A DNA stretch of 64,000 bases from Pyrobaculum arsenaticum DSM 13514 (lineage in GTDB: Archaea; Thermoproteota; Thermoprotei; Thermoproteales; Thermoproteaceae): contig NC_009376.1 of assembly GCF_000016385.1 (NCBI RefSeq), positions 620,001 to 684,000 on the forward strand. Direction: 5' to 3'. This document shows positions 39,114 to 47,567 of the stretch, piece by piece. Below the pieces are notes generated by a model. The model saw only the letters and a program-made list of their open reading frames with translations, was not told where the DNA came from and made no database searches. The first letter of the stretch is position 1; each line of letters starts with the position of its first letter. A program made the translations under genes and the position numbers.

Positions 39114-40190
39114 CTAGCCAGGCGGCTCCCAGCGCCACTCCAGCCCCATCTCAACTTCGCCTAGGTCGCACGGGTGCGGGCTCAAGAGGATCTCCCTGAA
39201 CCTCCTTGCGAGGGGGGTGACCAGCCGCTTAGTGCCCCTCACGTCGATCAAGGCGAAGAAGGGCTGGTAGCCGAGGCCCCACTCGTAGCCGTGGAGGAGG
39301 GACCACCAGATTGCCACCACCGGCTTCGCCTTCTTGAAGACGTTGGCCATGGCGCATAGGTACCTGTACCTAAACTCCTCGTTTCTAGACGCCACGCCGA
39401 ACTCCGTCACGGCGAGGGGCCGCGGCGTCTTCACCTCGAGGAGGGCCTCCGGCCTCAGGACAAAGCGCAGGGCAAAGTCGTCGTACCTCCCCACCACGTA
39501 GAAGTTCACGCCGGCGTAGTCCATTTCCCTAAACATTTCCAGGTACTTGGAGTTCTGCCTATTCAAGTAATAGACAGCGGGCTTGAAGACGGGGCTCCGG
39601 CTCTCGAACTTAGAGTAGGAGTGGGCGAACGTCGCTTTTAGGCCGTAGCTCTTCAACACGTCCCTCGCGGCGGCTATCGCCTCATCTATCACCGCCTGGG
39701 CCCTCCTCATGTGCTTGATCGAGAGGAAGCCATGCGGAGGGAGGTCGCCCTTTATGTAAGCCAGAAAGGTGTACATATTCGGCTCGTTGAATATGACCGC
39801 CACGTCTATGAGATCCCCCAGCTCCCTCGCCACCAGCTCGACGTACGAGACAAACCGCGAGGCCACCTCGCGGCTCTCCCAGCCGCCCCGCCTCCACACC
39901 CAGCGGGGGTTTGTGAAGTGGTGTAGCGTCACCCACGTCTCGAAGCCCTTGGACTTAACGTCGGCTAGGTACTGGCGGAAGAGCCTAATCGCCTCTTTGT
40001 CGTACCTCCCCTCTGCCGGCTCGATAAGGGCCCACTCAACGCCGGTGCGGAAGACGTCGAGACCTATCGACTTGGCTATTTCCAAGTCCTCTTCGTAGAA
40101 AATGAGGTGCTGCGCCCCCGGCTCGTCGGGGAGGTCACAACCGCAAAAGCCGAAGTGTTGGTAGGGCGATACGGCGGCCCCGACCTTCAC
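39114..40190 (-). CDS. GH1-like glycoside hydrolase
   Basis: 358 residues, shorter than the usual 420-490 of family 1. It keeps the (beta/alpha)8 landmarks: FRTGVEWALIEPAEGRYD, TLHHFTNPRW, the acid/base motif FNEPN, VNFYVVGRYD, the nucleophile motif VTEFG (normally TENG) and WWSLLHGYEWGLGY. It likely cleaves beta-glycosides inside the cell (no signal peptide). It is the last gene of the pgk-gap-usp operon, overlapping the usp stop by 4 bases. The missing length and TEFG may indicate a changed substrate. Confidence 0.82.
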   Translation of the reverse strand: MKVGAAVSPYQHFGFCGCDLPDEPGAQHLIFYEEDLEIAKSIGLDVFRTGVEWALIEPAEGRYDKEAIRLFRQYLADVKSKGFETWVTLHHFTNPRWVWRRGGWESREVASRFVSYVELVARELGDLIDVAVIFNEPNMYTFLAYIKGDLPPHGFLSIKHMRRAQAVIDEAIAAARDVLKSYGLKATFAHSYSKFESRSPVFKPAVYYLNRQNSKYLEMFREMDYAGVNFYVVGRYDDFALRFVLRPEALLEVKTPRPLAVTEFGVASRNEEFRYRYLCAMANVFKKAKPVVAIWWSLLHGYEWGLGYQPFFALIDVRGTKRLVTPLARRFREILLSPHPCDLGEVEMGLEWRWEPPG

Positions 40191-40612
40191 CGCAGGATAA
40201 GGACGGATGTATTGGCCGCCAGCGCCACCGCCACGGAGGTGCTGTTGTAAAGCAACGCCGATGCGCCGTAGTAACCTCTTGACAAAAGTATTACTAAGTC
40301 GTAAGCGCTCTCGGACAGCTCTTTTACAATTTCCGAGGCGATGGTCTCTCCCTCCCCCATCTTCCTCACCTTAAAGTTGTGCTTCACGCCACGCCTCCCG
40401 ACGAAGTCCTCCACTGCTTTTCTAAGTTGCTCAACAGCAGGGTCGTTGTCAGAGTGCGTGACGTATAGGAAGTTTATCTCCGCGCCGTAGCGCTCGCCGA
40501 AGTCTACCGCGACGTTGAGCAGTTCCTTAAGCCTCGCCGAGCTCATGGGCGACACTGGCACTAAAATACGACGAAACTTATAAGCCAGCTCGAAATAGGG
40601 CTCGTCACCCAT
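40187..40612 (-). CDS. universal stress protein family protein
   Basis: 141 residues of the UspA alpha/beta fold: RILVPVSPMSSARLKELLNVAVDFGERYGAEINFLYVTH at the start and YDLVILLSRGYYGASALLYNSTSVAVALAANTSVLIL at the end. The ATP-binding glycine motif is altered (SRGYYGAS), so nucleotide binding is doubtful. It sits inside the pgk-gap operon with overlaps on both sides (8 bases with gap, 4 with GH1). Confidence 0.85.
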   Translation of the reverse strand: MGDEPYFELAYKFRRILVPVSPMSSARLKELLNVAVDFGERYGAEINFLYVTHSDNDPAVEQLRKAVEDFVGRRGVKHNFKVRKMGEGETIASEIVKELSESAYDLVILLSRGYYGASALLYNSTSVAVALAANTSVLILR

Positions 40613-41639
40613 ACCTCTTCCCTTCGGTGAATAATTTAAGCGTTGTGTCGGTCTTCTTTATGGACTCCCACTTGGGCATGGCGCCAAGTACGGCCCTGAC
40701 GGCGTCGACGTTTTCCGGCACTACTATTGACTCTTGGTGCACGCCGTACATGAGGTATAGCTCGTTCCCGTTGACTGTCACCGAGTCGCGGAATATGGCC
40801 ACCTCGGGGAAATCTCCTCTGGGCCTGCCTAAGTCGCGGGCGTATTCGATAATCTGGGCTAGGCTCTGGAAGCCCGCCCCGACGTCTGCGAGGAAGATCC
40901 TAGGCGTCTTGGCGAGTGCTTCCAGCACGGCGTCGCGGGGGTAGGCCCCGTCCAGTTCGAGAAACGCCATGTGCATGTGCATGATCGTGACAGGGACTGC
41001 GACGGCCATCGTCACGATGTCCACGTTCTTCAACACGGTTTTCACGTCGGGGCCGTGGTGACTCGGCACAGTGGCTGGGTTGGGCACCACGTCGTTGATC
41101 GGCCCCTTCTTGTACTCCTTGGGGTCCGCCCCCCTCCTCGCTATGAAGATCCTCGCCTTCTTTATCCCCACCCCGTTGAGCATTAGGGACGTCAAAACCC
41201 TGGTAATGCCGGTGGTGTTGCAACTGACGACTCTCACATACCGCCTCCCTCTGGCCTCGTCGTAGTTGGCCAGAGCGTTGAAGCTCACCTCAGCCACCTC
41301 CGCCTCTTCGCCTCCCTGGAATATGACGGGCTTGTCAAATTTGGAGTAGTACTTCTCCTTGTTTTCAGCCCCTACGTCCTCGGGCGAGGCGTCTATAATC
41401 ACGTCAGATGCCTTTATCAAGTCCTCGATTGTTCCCGCCGGTTCGATGCCCGCCTTTTTGAACTTCTCGACGCGGTCGGGGAGGGTGTAGACCTTGAAGC
41501 CCTTAGCGGCGGCGACGAGGACTTCGTAGTCCGGCGTTACCTTAAGCACGCCGGAGACGTGCATGTCGCCTTGTGCCGCCACTGCGTCGGCGATGCGCTT
41601 GCCGATGGTGCCGAACCCGACGATGCCGACTCTGATCAT
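40605..41639 (-). CDS. gap: glyceraldehyde-3-phosphate dehydrogenase, archaeal type II
   Basis: 344 residues. The nucleotide-binding start is VGIVGFGTIGKRIADAV, the catalytic Cys is residue 140 in SCNTTG, and HHGPDVKTVL and MHMHMAFLEL are archaeal-type features. It is the phosphorylating NAD(P)-dependent enzyme acting mainly in gluconeogenesis in hyperthermophiles that use GAPOR or GAPN for glycolysis. Coupled to pgk by a 4-base ATGA overlap. Confidence 0.96.
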   Translation of the reverse strand: MIRVGIVGFGTIGKRIADAVAAQGDMHVSGVLKVTPDYEVLVAAAKGFKVYTLPDRVEKFKKAGIEPAGTIEDLIKASDVIIDASPEDVGAENKEKYYSKFDKPVIFQGGEEAEVAEVSFNALANYDEARGRRYVRVVSCNTTGITRVLTSLMLNGVGIKKARIFIARRGADPKEYKKGPINDVVPNPATVPSHHGPDVKTVLKNVDIVTMAVAVPVTIMHMHMAFLELDGAYPRDAVLEALAKTPRIFLADVGAGFQSLAQIIEYARDLGRPRGDFPEVAIFRDSVTVNGNELYLMYGVHQESIVVPENVDAVRAVLGAMPKWESIKKTDTTLKLFTEGKRYG

Positions 41640-42871
41640 AGCCTAAACTTCGCGGCCGAGGTTAATAACGCTTTCACGGCGGGCATTTCCTCGCCGCCGA
41701 TTGTTGATATGAAGGCGCGGCCTCCCGTCGAGACGTGGAAGGCCTTGTCGATTACTCCGGCCTTTTCGGCGGCCAGTATGGTGTGCCCTCCGCCGAGGAT
41801 GAGCTTCTTCTTGGCGGCGGCTCTTAGCAACTCCAACGTACCTGTGGCGAACCTCTCGTCTTCTACATAGCCCATTGGGCCGCTGAATATGACCACCTCC
41901 GCCTGGTCGATGACTTCCTTGTATCGTATCGTTGTGGATTTGCCTATGTCTAGCGGTTGTTGCGCTAGGGAGAAGGCGTCGACGTCGATCCTCCCGTTCT
42001 GGCTAACCGCAAAGTCGACCGGCACTTCTATCTTCTCTCCGTATTTGCTTAGTAGCTGGCGCGCTCTTTCCACATAGGGGAGGTACCCGCCTTTTTCCAC
42101 CTCCTGTTTTAAGGCCGCGTTCAAAACTCCGTGTTTTGCCACGGTGAAGATGAAGCCCACCAAGCCGCCGAAGGCCACCTTTTCCACAAAGCCGTTTTTG
42201 AGTAGCTGTTCCACGGCTTTTATAGTATCTGGGATCTTGGCCCCCCCTGCCAAGAGGACTACTCCTTTTCCACGCTTCTCGAACACCACGCTCAGCGCTC
42301 TCAGCTCCTTCTCGAAGACGGGGCCCATACAGGAGGGCATCACCATGGGGAACCCCACGACGCTGGGCTGGGATCTGTGAGCCACGGCAAATCCGTCGAA
42401 GACGTAGTAGTCCGCCAGCGGCGCCAGCTTCTTCACCAACATGGTCTCTGCCTGGGCCTCTGGGATCTTTTCGATGACCTCCTCCGACAACATCCTCACG
42501 TTTTCTAGCAGTAAGATCTCGCCGTCTTTCAGCTCCTTAATCTGTCTCCGTGCCTCAGGCCCTATGATGTCGTCGACGAATTTTATGGGCCTCTCTAAGT
42601 ACTTCTCAATGTAGGGCTTGTGCACCTCTAAAGATGTGAAGTCGTCTTGCCCCGGCCTGCCCTGGTGTGCCAGCACCACGGTCCTCGCCCCGGCGTCTGA
42701 GGCAAGCCTAAGCGTGTATGAATGGGCGCGTATTCTGTAATCGTCAATAATTTTACCGTTTATAATTGGCGAGTTTATGTCTATTCTTATAATTAATTTT
42801 TTTCCTTTTTCTAAGCATTTATTTATATTTGGCAACTGGTTAAGAACTTCATTAAGTAACATGTTGGACAT
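41636..42871 (-). CDS. pgk: phosphoglycerate kinase
   Basis: 411 residues. The substrate-binding start LIIRIDINSPI, HQGRPG, the central FDGFAVAHRSQPS, GGAKIPDTI, and the nucleotide motif GGGHTI identify the enzyme. It is first of the pgk-gap-usp-GH1 operon. ATG 42871 and ATG 42862 both fit the TATA at about 42881-42893. The first 40 codons are far more AT-rich than the rest of the gene, with long runs of Ile, Lys and Asn codons. Confidence 0.96.
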   Translation of the reverse strand: MSNMLLNEVLNQLPNINKCLEKGKKLIIRIDINSPIINGKIIDDYRIRAHSYTLRLASDAGARTVVLAHQGRPGQDDFTSLEVHKPYIEKYLERPIKFVDDIIGPEARRQIKELKDGEILLLENVRMLSEEVIEKIPEAQAETMLVKKLAPLADYYVFDGFAVAHRSQPSVVGFPMVMPSCMGPVFEKELRALSVVFEKRGKGVVLLAGGAKIPDTIKAVEQLLKNGFVEKVAFGGLVGFIFTVAKHGVLNAALKQEVEKGGYLPYVERARQLLSKYGEKIEVPVDFAVSQNGRIDVDAFSLAQQPLDIGKSTTIRYKEVIDQAEVVIFSGPMGYVEDERFATGTLELLRAAAKKKLILGGGHTILAAEKAGVIDKAFHVSTGGRAFISTIGGEEMPAVKALLTSAAKFRL

Positions 42872-42977
42872 TGTTACTGGGGTTAATAAGTATTACTGAT
42901 TCTACTCACTATATATCAATATATATACTATATTGAAGCGGTTATAAACTGTTATTAACACATCTCTCAACTACACT

Positions 42978-43553
42978 ATGCGCCTTGACAAATACAAAAC
43001 TGCCTTGAAAAAGGTGGCCGAAAGTCTTGAGAAAAGAGGCGTGGAGTTCGTGCTAGTGGGAAGCGCCGTACTCCCCTTCGTCTACAAGATAGACTACGAC
43101 CCAGGCGACGTTGACCTCTTTATTTTAAACAAGTCGACTGTGCTGGACAACGAGCTTTTCGAAGATGTGGCCCAGGAGAACGACTGGGATATGGGCACCT
43201 CCGACCACGGAACTATATACTACGAGCTGATTGTGGGAGGCGAGGCTGTGAAGGTCGACCTATTGGAAAACATTCTCGACATATACATACCGCCGGAGCT
43301 CCTCTCAGACTTAAAAGAGGTGAAGATAGACGGCATCAGCATCAAGGCTACTGGGCTGGAGCAACTCCTCGTCTTGAAGGCGAAGATCGCCACAAAGGAG
43401 GCCGAGGAGTTCATAAACGAGGTAGCTAGGATTGTCATAGATCAAAACATTAAACTCGACTACAACAAGATAAGGGACTACGCCCAGGCATTCGGCGAGG
43501 AGGCAGAAGGCATTTTAAAAAGGCTGAGGCGGAACGGCATCTACGTAGAATAA
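42978..43553 (+). CDS. nucleotidyltransferase-fold protein
   Basis: 191 residues. The GS...DxD pattern appears as VLVGSAVLPFVYKIDYDPGDVDLFIL (about 28-52) and a third acidic residue in EAVKVDLLENIL, as in AbiEii/DUF6036-type nucleotidyltransferases. Some members are toxin parts or modify tRNA, but no antitoxin gene is adjacent. ATG 42978 follows TATA TTATAAAC (about 42942-42949) by about 30 bases. It lies divergent from pgk. Confidence 0.75.
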   Translation: MRLDKYKTALKKVAESLEKRGVEFVLVGSAVLPFVYKIDYDPGDVDLFILNKSTVLDNELFEDVAQENDWDMGTSDHGTIYYELIVGGEAVKVDLLENILDIYIPPELLSDLKEVKIDGISIKATGLEQLLVLKAKIATKEAEEFINEVARIVIDQNIKLDYNKIRDYAQAFGEEAEGILKRLRRNGIYVE

Positions 43554-43581
43554 TTTTATATAACAAGCGGTTGAACGGGAT

Positions 43582-45408
43582 ATGCGCGTTCTTTACATAC
43601 ACGCAGAGCGGTTTAGCTGGGATCCGAGAGACCCCGCGCTTGATATTAGAGACGAGCCGGTTTCGGGGAGCGCCTCCAACGCCTTGGTGGTGTTCGTCTC
43701 GGTGGAGAGGGGAGACTCCCCCGACGAGGGGTTTCTCAAGGCAGTAGCCGCCGACGTGGTGGAAACTGCTAAGAAGGTCGGCGCGTCCTCCATTGTGGTA
43801 TACCCCTATGCCCACCTCTCCACAGACCTCGCAAGGCCCTACACGGCGCGGGAGGTGGTGGGTAAGCTGTACGAGGTCGTCAAGGCGCAGTTCAAAGGAC
43901 AAGTGCTGAAGGCGCCCTTCGGCTACTACAAGGCCTTCGAGCTGAAGTGCTTGGGACACCCACTCTCCGAGCTAAGCCGCGTTTTTAAGCCAGAGGAGGC
44001 GAAAACTGAAAAGAGGGCTGAGGAGAGGCGGGACTACTACGTTGTCTTGACGCCGGACGGCGCCGAGTACGACCCCGCCAAGTTCAACTACGCGGGGCTG
44101 GACGACTTCAAGGCCCTCGTGGAGAAGGAGGTGTTTAAGAGAGAGCTCGGCGGCGGCGAGCCTAAGTACCTCGACTACTTGCGGAAGTTCGGCTTCGAGT
44201 GGGAGCCTATGTCAGACGTCGGCCACATGCGCTACGCCCCCGAGGCCACGGTGATGATGGAGCTCGTCGAGGACTACGCGTATATGGTAGCCAAGTCGCT
44301 GGGAATACCCGTTTTCAAGATCAGGGGGACCAACATGTTTAAGCTGTCGGAATACGCCATTGAGTCCCACGCCAGGCTCTTCGGCGAGCGTCTCTACGTA
44401 GTGGAGTCTGACACCGACCTCATCCTGCGCTACGCCGCGTGCTTTCAGCAGTTCGCCATGGTGAAGGACTGGGTTATCAGCTACAGACACCTCCCCTTCG
44501 GACTCCTCGAAATAGCCGACTCATACCGCCACGAGCAGCCGGGGGAGACAGTCCTCCTCTTTAGGCTGAGGCGCTTCTACATGCCCGACCTCCACATCTT
44601 CACCAAAGACCTCAAGGAGGCTATGGAAGTCACGTTTAAGCTCCACGAGGTAATATTCAGGGAGATAGGAAAGCTGGGGAGAACCTACGTCTCGCTCTAC
44701 AACGTCACTGAGGACTTCTACAAAGGCCACAGGGAGTACTTGGTGGAGCTGGCGAGGAGAGAGGGGAAGCCCATACTGGTGAGGATTCTGCCGGGGCAGA
44801 AGTACTACTGGGTCCTCAACGTGGAGTTCCACATTGTGGACGAGCTGGGGAGGCCCAGGGAGATCGCAACGTTCCAGATCGACGTGGGGAACGCCCAGCG
44901 CTTCGGCATTAAGTACGTCGACGAGAACAACCAGGTGAGGTACCCCGTCATCATCCACACCGCCATTCTGGGCTCGGTAGAGCGCTACCTATACGCCGTT
45001 TTTGACACAATGGCAAAGATGGAGAAAGAGGGGAAGACGCCGCGGCTCCCCACATGGCTCTCGCCGGTCCAAACCCGCGTCATCCCGGTCTCCAAGGAGA
45101 ACTTGAAGTACGCCATGGCGGTGGCCGACCTCCTCGAGGCGGAGGGCATAAGAGTAGATGTAGACGATCGTGAGGAGACCCTCAGCAAGAAGATCAGAGA
45201 CGCCGAGACGGCTTGGGTGCCCTACATCATCGTGGTCGGCTCGAAAGAAGAGGCGGAGGGCACGGTGACGGTCAGGGAGAGAGGCGGAGGGCAGTACAAG
45301 GCCAAGGCCGAGGAGCTGGCGAAGAAGATAAGAGAGGAGGTAAAGGGCTACCCACAGAGGCCTCTCTACCTACCACGGCTACTTAGCCAGAGGCCATCAC
45401 GCCATTAG
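43582..45408 (+). CDS. thrS: threonyl-tRNA synthetase, archaeal type
   Basis: 608 residues. The N-terminal archaeal editing domain (about 1-140, D-Tyr deacylase fold, MRVLYIHAERFSWDP) removes mischarged serine. The class II core has motif 1/2 features (GTNMFKLSEYAIESHARLF, ESDTDLILRYAACFQQFAM, RHLPFGLLEIADSYRHEQ), then the C-terminal anticodon domain (QTRVIPVSKENLKYAMAVADLLEAEGI). ATG 43582 follows TATA TTTTATATAA (43554-43563). Confidence 0.96.
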   Translation: MRVLYIHAERFSWDPRDPALDIRDEPVSGSASNALVVFVSVERGDSPDEGFLKAVAADVVETAKKVGASSIVVYPYAHLSTDLARPYTAREVVGKLYEVVKAQFKGQVLKAPFGYYKAFELKCLGHPLSELSRVFKPEEAKTEKRAEERRDYYVVLTPDGAEYDPAKFNYAGLDDFKALVEKEVFKRELGGGEPKYLDYLRKFGFEWEPMSDVGHMRYAPEATVMMELVEDYAYMVAKSLGIPVFKIRGTNMFKLSEYAIESHARLFGERLYVVESDTDLILRYAACFQQFAMVKDWVISYRHLPFGLLEIADSYRHEQPGETVLLFRLRRFYMPDLHIFTKDLKEAMEVTFKLHEVIFREIGKLGRTYVSLYNVTEDFYKGHREYLVELARREGKPILVRILPGQKYYWVLNVEFHIVDELGRPREIATFQIDVGNAQRFGIKYVDENNQVRYPVIIHTAILGSVERYLYAVFDTMAKMEKEGKTPRLPTWLSPVQTRVIPVSKENLKYAMAVADLLEAEGIRVDVDDREETLSKKIRDAETAWVPYIIVVGSKEEAEGTVTVRERGGGQYKAKAEELAKKIREEVKGYPQRPLYLPRLLSQRPSRH

Positions 45409-45513
45409 CGCCGTAAGACAAGCGATACAGCGACGTTTGCCTTGAGGCGGCTGGATTCGATATATTTTTTCATCCGAAAAGTTTATATAGGGGTGTCAAT
45501 GGCGCGGGGCGGA

Positions 45514-45900
45514 ATGGAGGCACGAGCCCAAACCCAGGTAAAAACGCCGGTGGTGGGGAAACACGTCTACGGAGAACTGTACGGAGTAGATGAGAAGCTT
45601 CTGCAAGACGAGGGGCGGCTCCGGCAGATAGTCATCGAGGCAGCTCACATAGCCAATATGCACTTAGTGGAAGTCAACTCGTGGCGCTTCAAGGGAGGGG
45701 ACAAGGAGGGGGTTTCAGTAATCGCGTTGGTGCTTGAGAGCCACATCGCCATCCACACGTGGCCAACTTACAAATTCGCCACGGTAGACGTCTACACCTG
45801 CGGCGAGCACTCAGACCCCATGTCCGCCTTCCGCTACATAGTATCCCAACTGTCTCCCAAGAGGTTCACAGTTAACTACTCGGACAGATCTTATAAGTAG
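45514..45900 (+). CDS. pyruvoyl-dependent arginine decarboxylase proenzyme (AdoMetDC family)
   Basis: 128 residues. The self-cleavage site is in LVLESHIAIHTWP: cleavage before Ser about 76 creates the pyruvoyl group; the catalytic His about 81 and Cys about 96 (YTCG) are present. Crenarchaea have two paralogues, S-adenosylmethionine decarboxylase and an arginine decarboxylase evolved from it. The start GKHVYGELYGVDEKLL and the SWRFKGGDKEGVSVIALVLE segment look closer to the arginine enzyme, but I cannot exclude the AdoMet enzyme. TATA TTTATATA (45482-45489) predicts a leaderless start at ATG 45514 rather than ATG 45499. Confidence 0.85.
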   Translation: MEARAQTQVKTPVVGKHVYGELYGVDEKLLQDEGRLRQIVIEAAHIANMHLVEVNSWRFKGGDKEGVSVIALVLESHIAIHTWPTYKFATVDVYTCGEHSDPMSAFRYIVSQLSPKRFTVNYSDRSYK

Positions 45901-45935
45901 GCCTTTCTCTTTATTACCACTCTTCTTTTTTCCAC

Positions 45936-46841
45936 GTGTCTAACCTTTTACTAGTCTTGCTCTGGCTCAGCCCAGATAAGATCAGCAGAGAGGTGAAAAG
46001 CAAGGTGGCGTCGGTGGGAACTGCATATACCGCAGACGCTGTGAACCAAGTGGTGAAGGCCCTCTACGAGACGTATACGCACGTGGACACGGTGTTGGTG
46101 TTCGGCCCAGACCTCAACGGCGCTGGCGAGCTGATAGTGGAGGCGCTAAGGGGGGCGTGCAACGACGCCTTGAGAGTGCCCTGCGAGTACGTGAAAAGCC
46201 TAAACGCCGCAGTGGTTGACCTAAGGTGGCGTAGCGAGGCAGAGCTGAAAGCCGCAGTGGAGGCGTTATACAAGCCTCGGGAGGCGCCCGCGAGGCCGAG
46301 GCGGGAGGTGCCTATGGCTATGCCTAGCAGGAGGCTTCCCCACCCTGCGCCCCACGTCATATACGACGTCGACCTAGAAGCGCTGAGGGCCAAGGCCGTA
46401 GATTACATCCTGACCTACGGCTTGGAGACAGAGGACGTGTTGTACAACGTCTTGGTGTTGCAACGAGGCCCCGGAGGGGCTTATACAGCGGGGCCCTGCG
46501 ACTTGGCAGAGGGCTGGCCTTGCGGCCTCGACAAGGCGGACGTGCTCTTGGCCACGCCGGCATATGTGAAGAAGAGCGACTTGGAGAAGATCTCTGTTAA
46601 CCCCTCCATTTTTCTCCGCACCGCCTACGACCCACACGGCAACTTCGTCCTCGCCGACAGGCTGTACCACTACGACAGGCGCGGCGTTCTTCTAAGAGCG
46701 CTGGAGCTCACGGAGGCAAACCTCAGGAGAGAGGCGCAGAAGCTCCTGCCAGACCACGCCTTCTACTTGGGAAAGGAGTACGCCGCCAAAAGGCTGTTAA
46801 AAGAAAAATACGTACAAGACTCGTGGGAGGGCAACACCTAG
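45936..46841 (+). CDS. DUF4346-like protein
   Basis: 301 residues. The C-terminal 80 residues (YDPHGNFVLADRLYHYD, then DHAFYLGKEYAAKRLLKEKYVQD) match the pattern DPxGxFV...HAxYLGxELAxAE...YVQD of DUF4346, a domain associated in methanogens with thymidylate synthase or methyl-pterin proteins. The N-terminal half (LLVLLWLSPDKISREV, VDTVLVFGPDLNGAGELI) may be the MtrA-like part. A role in C1/pterin chemistry is inference. GTG 45936 follows TATA CTTTATTA (45909-45916). Not obviously co-transcribed with the decarboxylase. Confidence 0.55.
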   Translation: MSNLLLVLLWLSPDKISREVKSKVASVGTAYTADAVNQVVKALYETYTHVDTVLVFGPDLNGAGELIVEALRGACNDALRVPCEYVKSLNAAVVDLRWRSEAELKAAVEALYKPREAPARPRREVPMAMPSRRLPHPAPHVIYDVDLEALRAKAVDYILTYGLETEDVLYNVLVLQRGPGGAYTAGPCDLAEGWPCGLDKADVLLATPAYVKKSDLEKISVNPSIFLRTAYDPHGNFVLADRLYHYDRRGVLLRALELTEANLRREAQKLLPDHAFYLGKEYAAKRLLKEKYVQDSWEGNT

Positions 46842-46899
46842 GCGCGGCAATCAACGGCTGTTTCTGAAAAGTTTAAAAAGAGCGGCCTACTAGATACCA

Positions 46900-46999
46900 G
46901 CCGGGGTGGCCGAGCGGCCCAAGGCGCGGGACTTGAGGCCCAGAAGCTGGAGATCCCGTCCCCGTTCAGGGGGCGTGGGTTCAAATCCCACCCCCGGCG
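46900..46999 (+). tRNA. tRNA-Ser (TGA) with intron, CCA encoded
   Basis: Acceptor GCCGGGG pairs with CCCCGGC; discriminator G (46999), followed by encoded CCA (47000-47002). Long variable arm CCCC-GTTCA-GGGG. The anticodon stem CGGGA/TCCCG forms only if 15 bases (46938-46952, gcccagaagctggag) are removed, leaving loop CTTGAGA with anticodon TGA. The junction after base 37 is the canonical archaeal intron position. A TATA (GTTTAAAAAG, 46871-46880) lies upstream. Confidence 0.95.
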
Positions 47000-47002
47000 C
47001 CA

Positions 47003-47560
47003 TCACTCTTTAATTGTCGTGCGCAATGTCTGAGACCCTGCACGAGGTTTGCTAGGCCAAAGCCTGAATAGCCCCTTTACTACCTCAGCAGCGACAAGTA
47101 ACGCAACTGCGTCGGCTAGTGTAATAATTGGGATGTTCCACCTCTGTAGGGGGTTAAGGCCGAGGTCGTAGGCCCTTGTTAAAACCCCTCCCGTCAACAC
47201 GTCAACGGCAACTAGCATAAGTACATGTAGCCACAACGTGCTGAGGACAAAGAGAATTCCTTTAAGCAAACTGACGTAGGCCCTCTTTGCCAGGTATATG
47301 AGCCAAATCAGCGCCGCCAAGGGTCCCAACCCGTACCATATAAAAGCCTCTGTTGATATCGCCGCAAGGGCAAAGGGCAGTGAGAGAACCAAGGCAACGA
47401 CCACCTCTCTGCGTTTAACTTCAATAATTAGCGACGAGAAGAAGAGAATCCAGAAAAAAGCGGCCCCCGCTACAAACAACGCCACGGCTCTAGTCCAAGG
47501 AATAATAAGCCATAAAAAAGAGTAGACAACCAGAGCGGAGAAAAGCGCTAGTTTCTTCAC
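47003..47560 (-). CDS. integral membrane protein of unknown function
   Basis: About 185 residues with five to six hydrophobic helices (LALFSALVVYSFLWLIIPW, RAVALFVAGAAFFWILFF, VVVALVLSLPFALAAIS, IPIITLADAVALLVAAE). No motif recognised. GTG 47560 begins just after the stop of the large secreted protein gene, so they probably share a transcript. It is convergent with tRNA-Ser; its stop lies directly next to the encoded CCA. Confidence 0.6.
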   Translation of the reverse strand: MKKLALFSALVVYSFLWLIIPWTRAVALFVAGAAFFWILFFSSLIIEVKRREVVVALVLSLPFALAAISTEAFIWYGLGPLAALIWLIYLAKRAYVSLLKGILFVLSTLWLHVLMLVAVDVLTGGVLTRAYDLGLNPLQRWNIPIITLADAVALLVAAEVVKGLFRLWPSKPRAGSQTLRTTIKE

Positions 47561-47567
47561 GAGGCCG

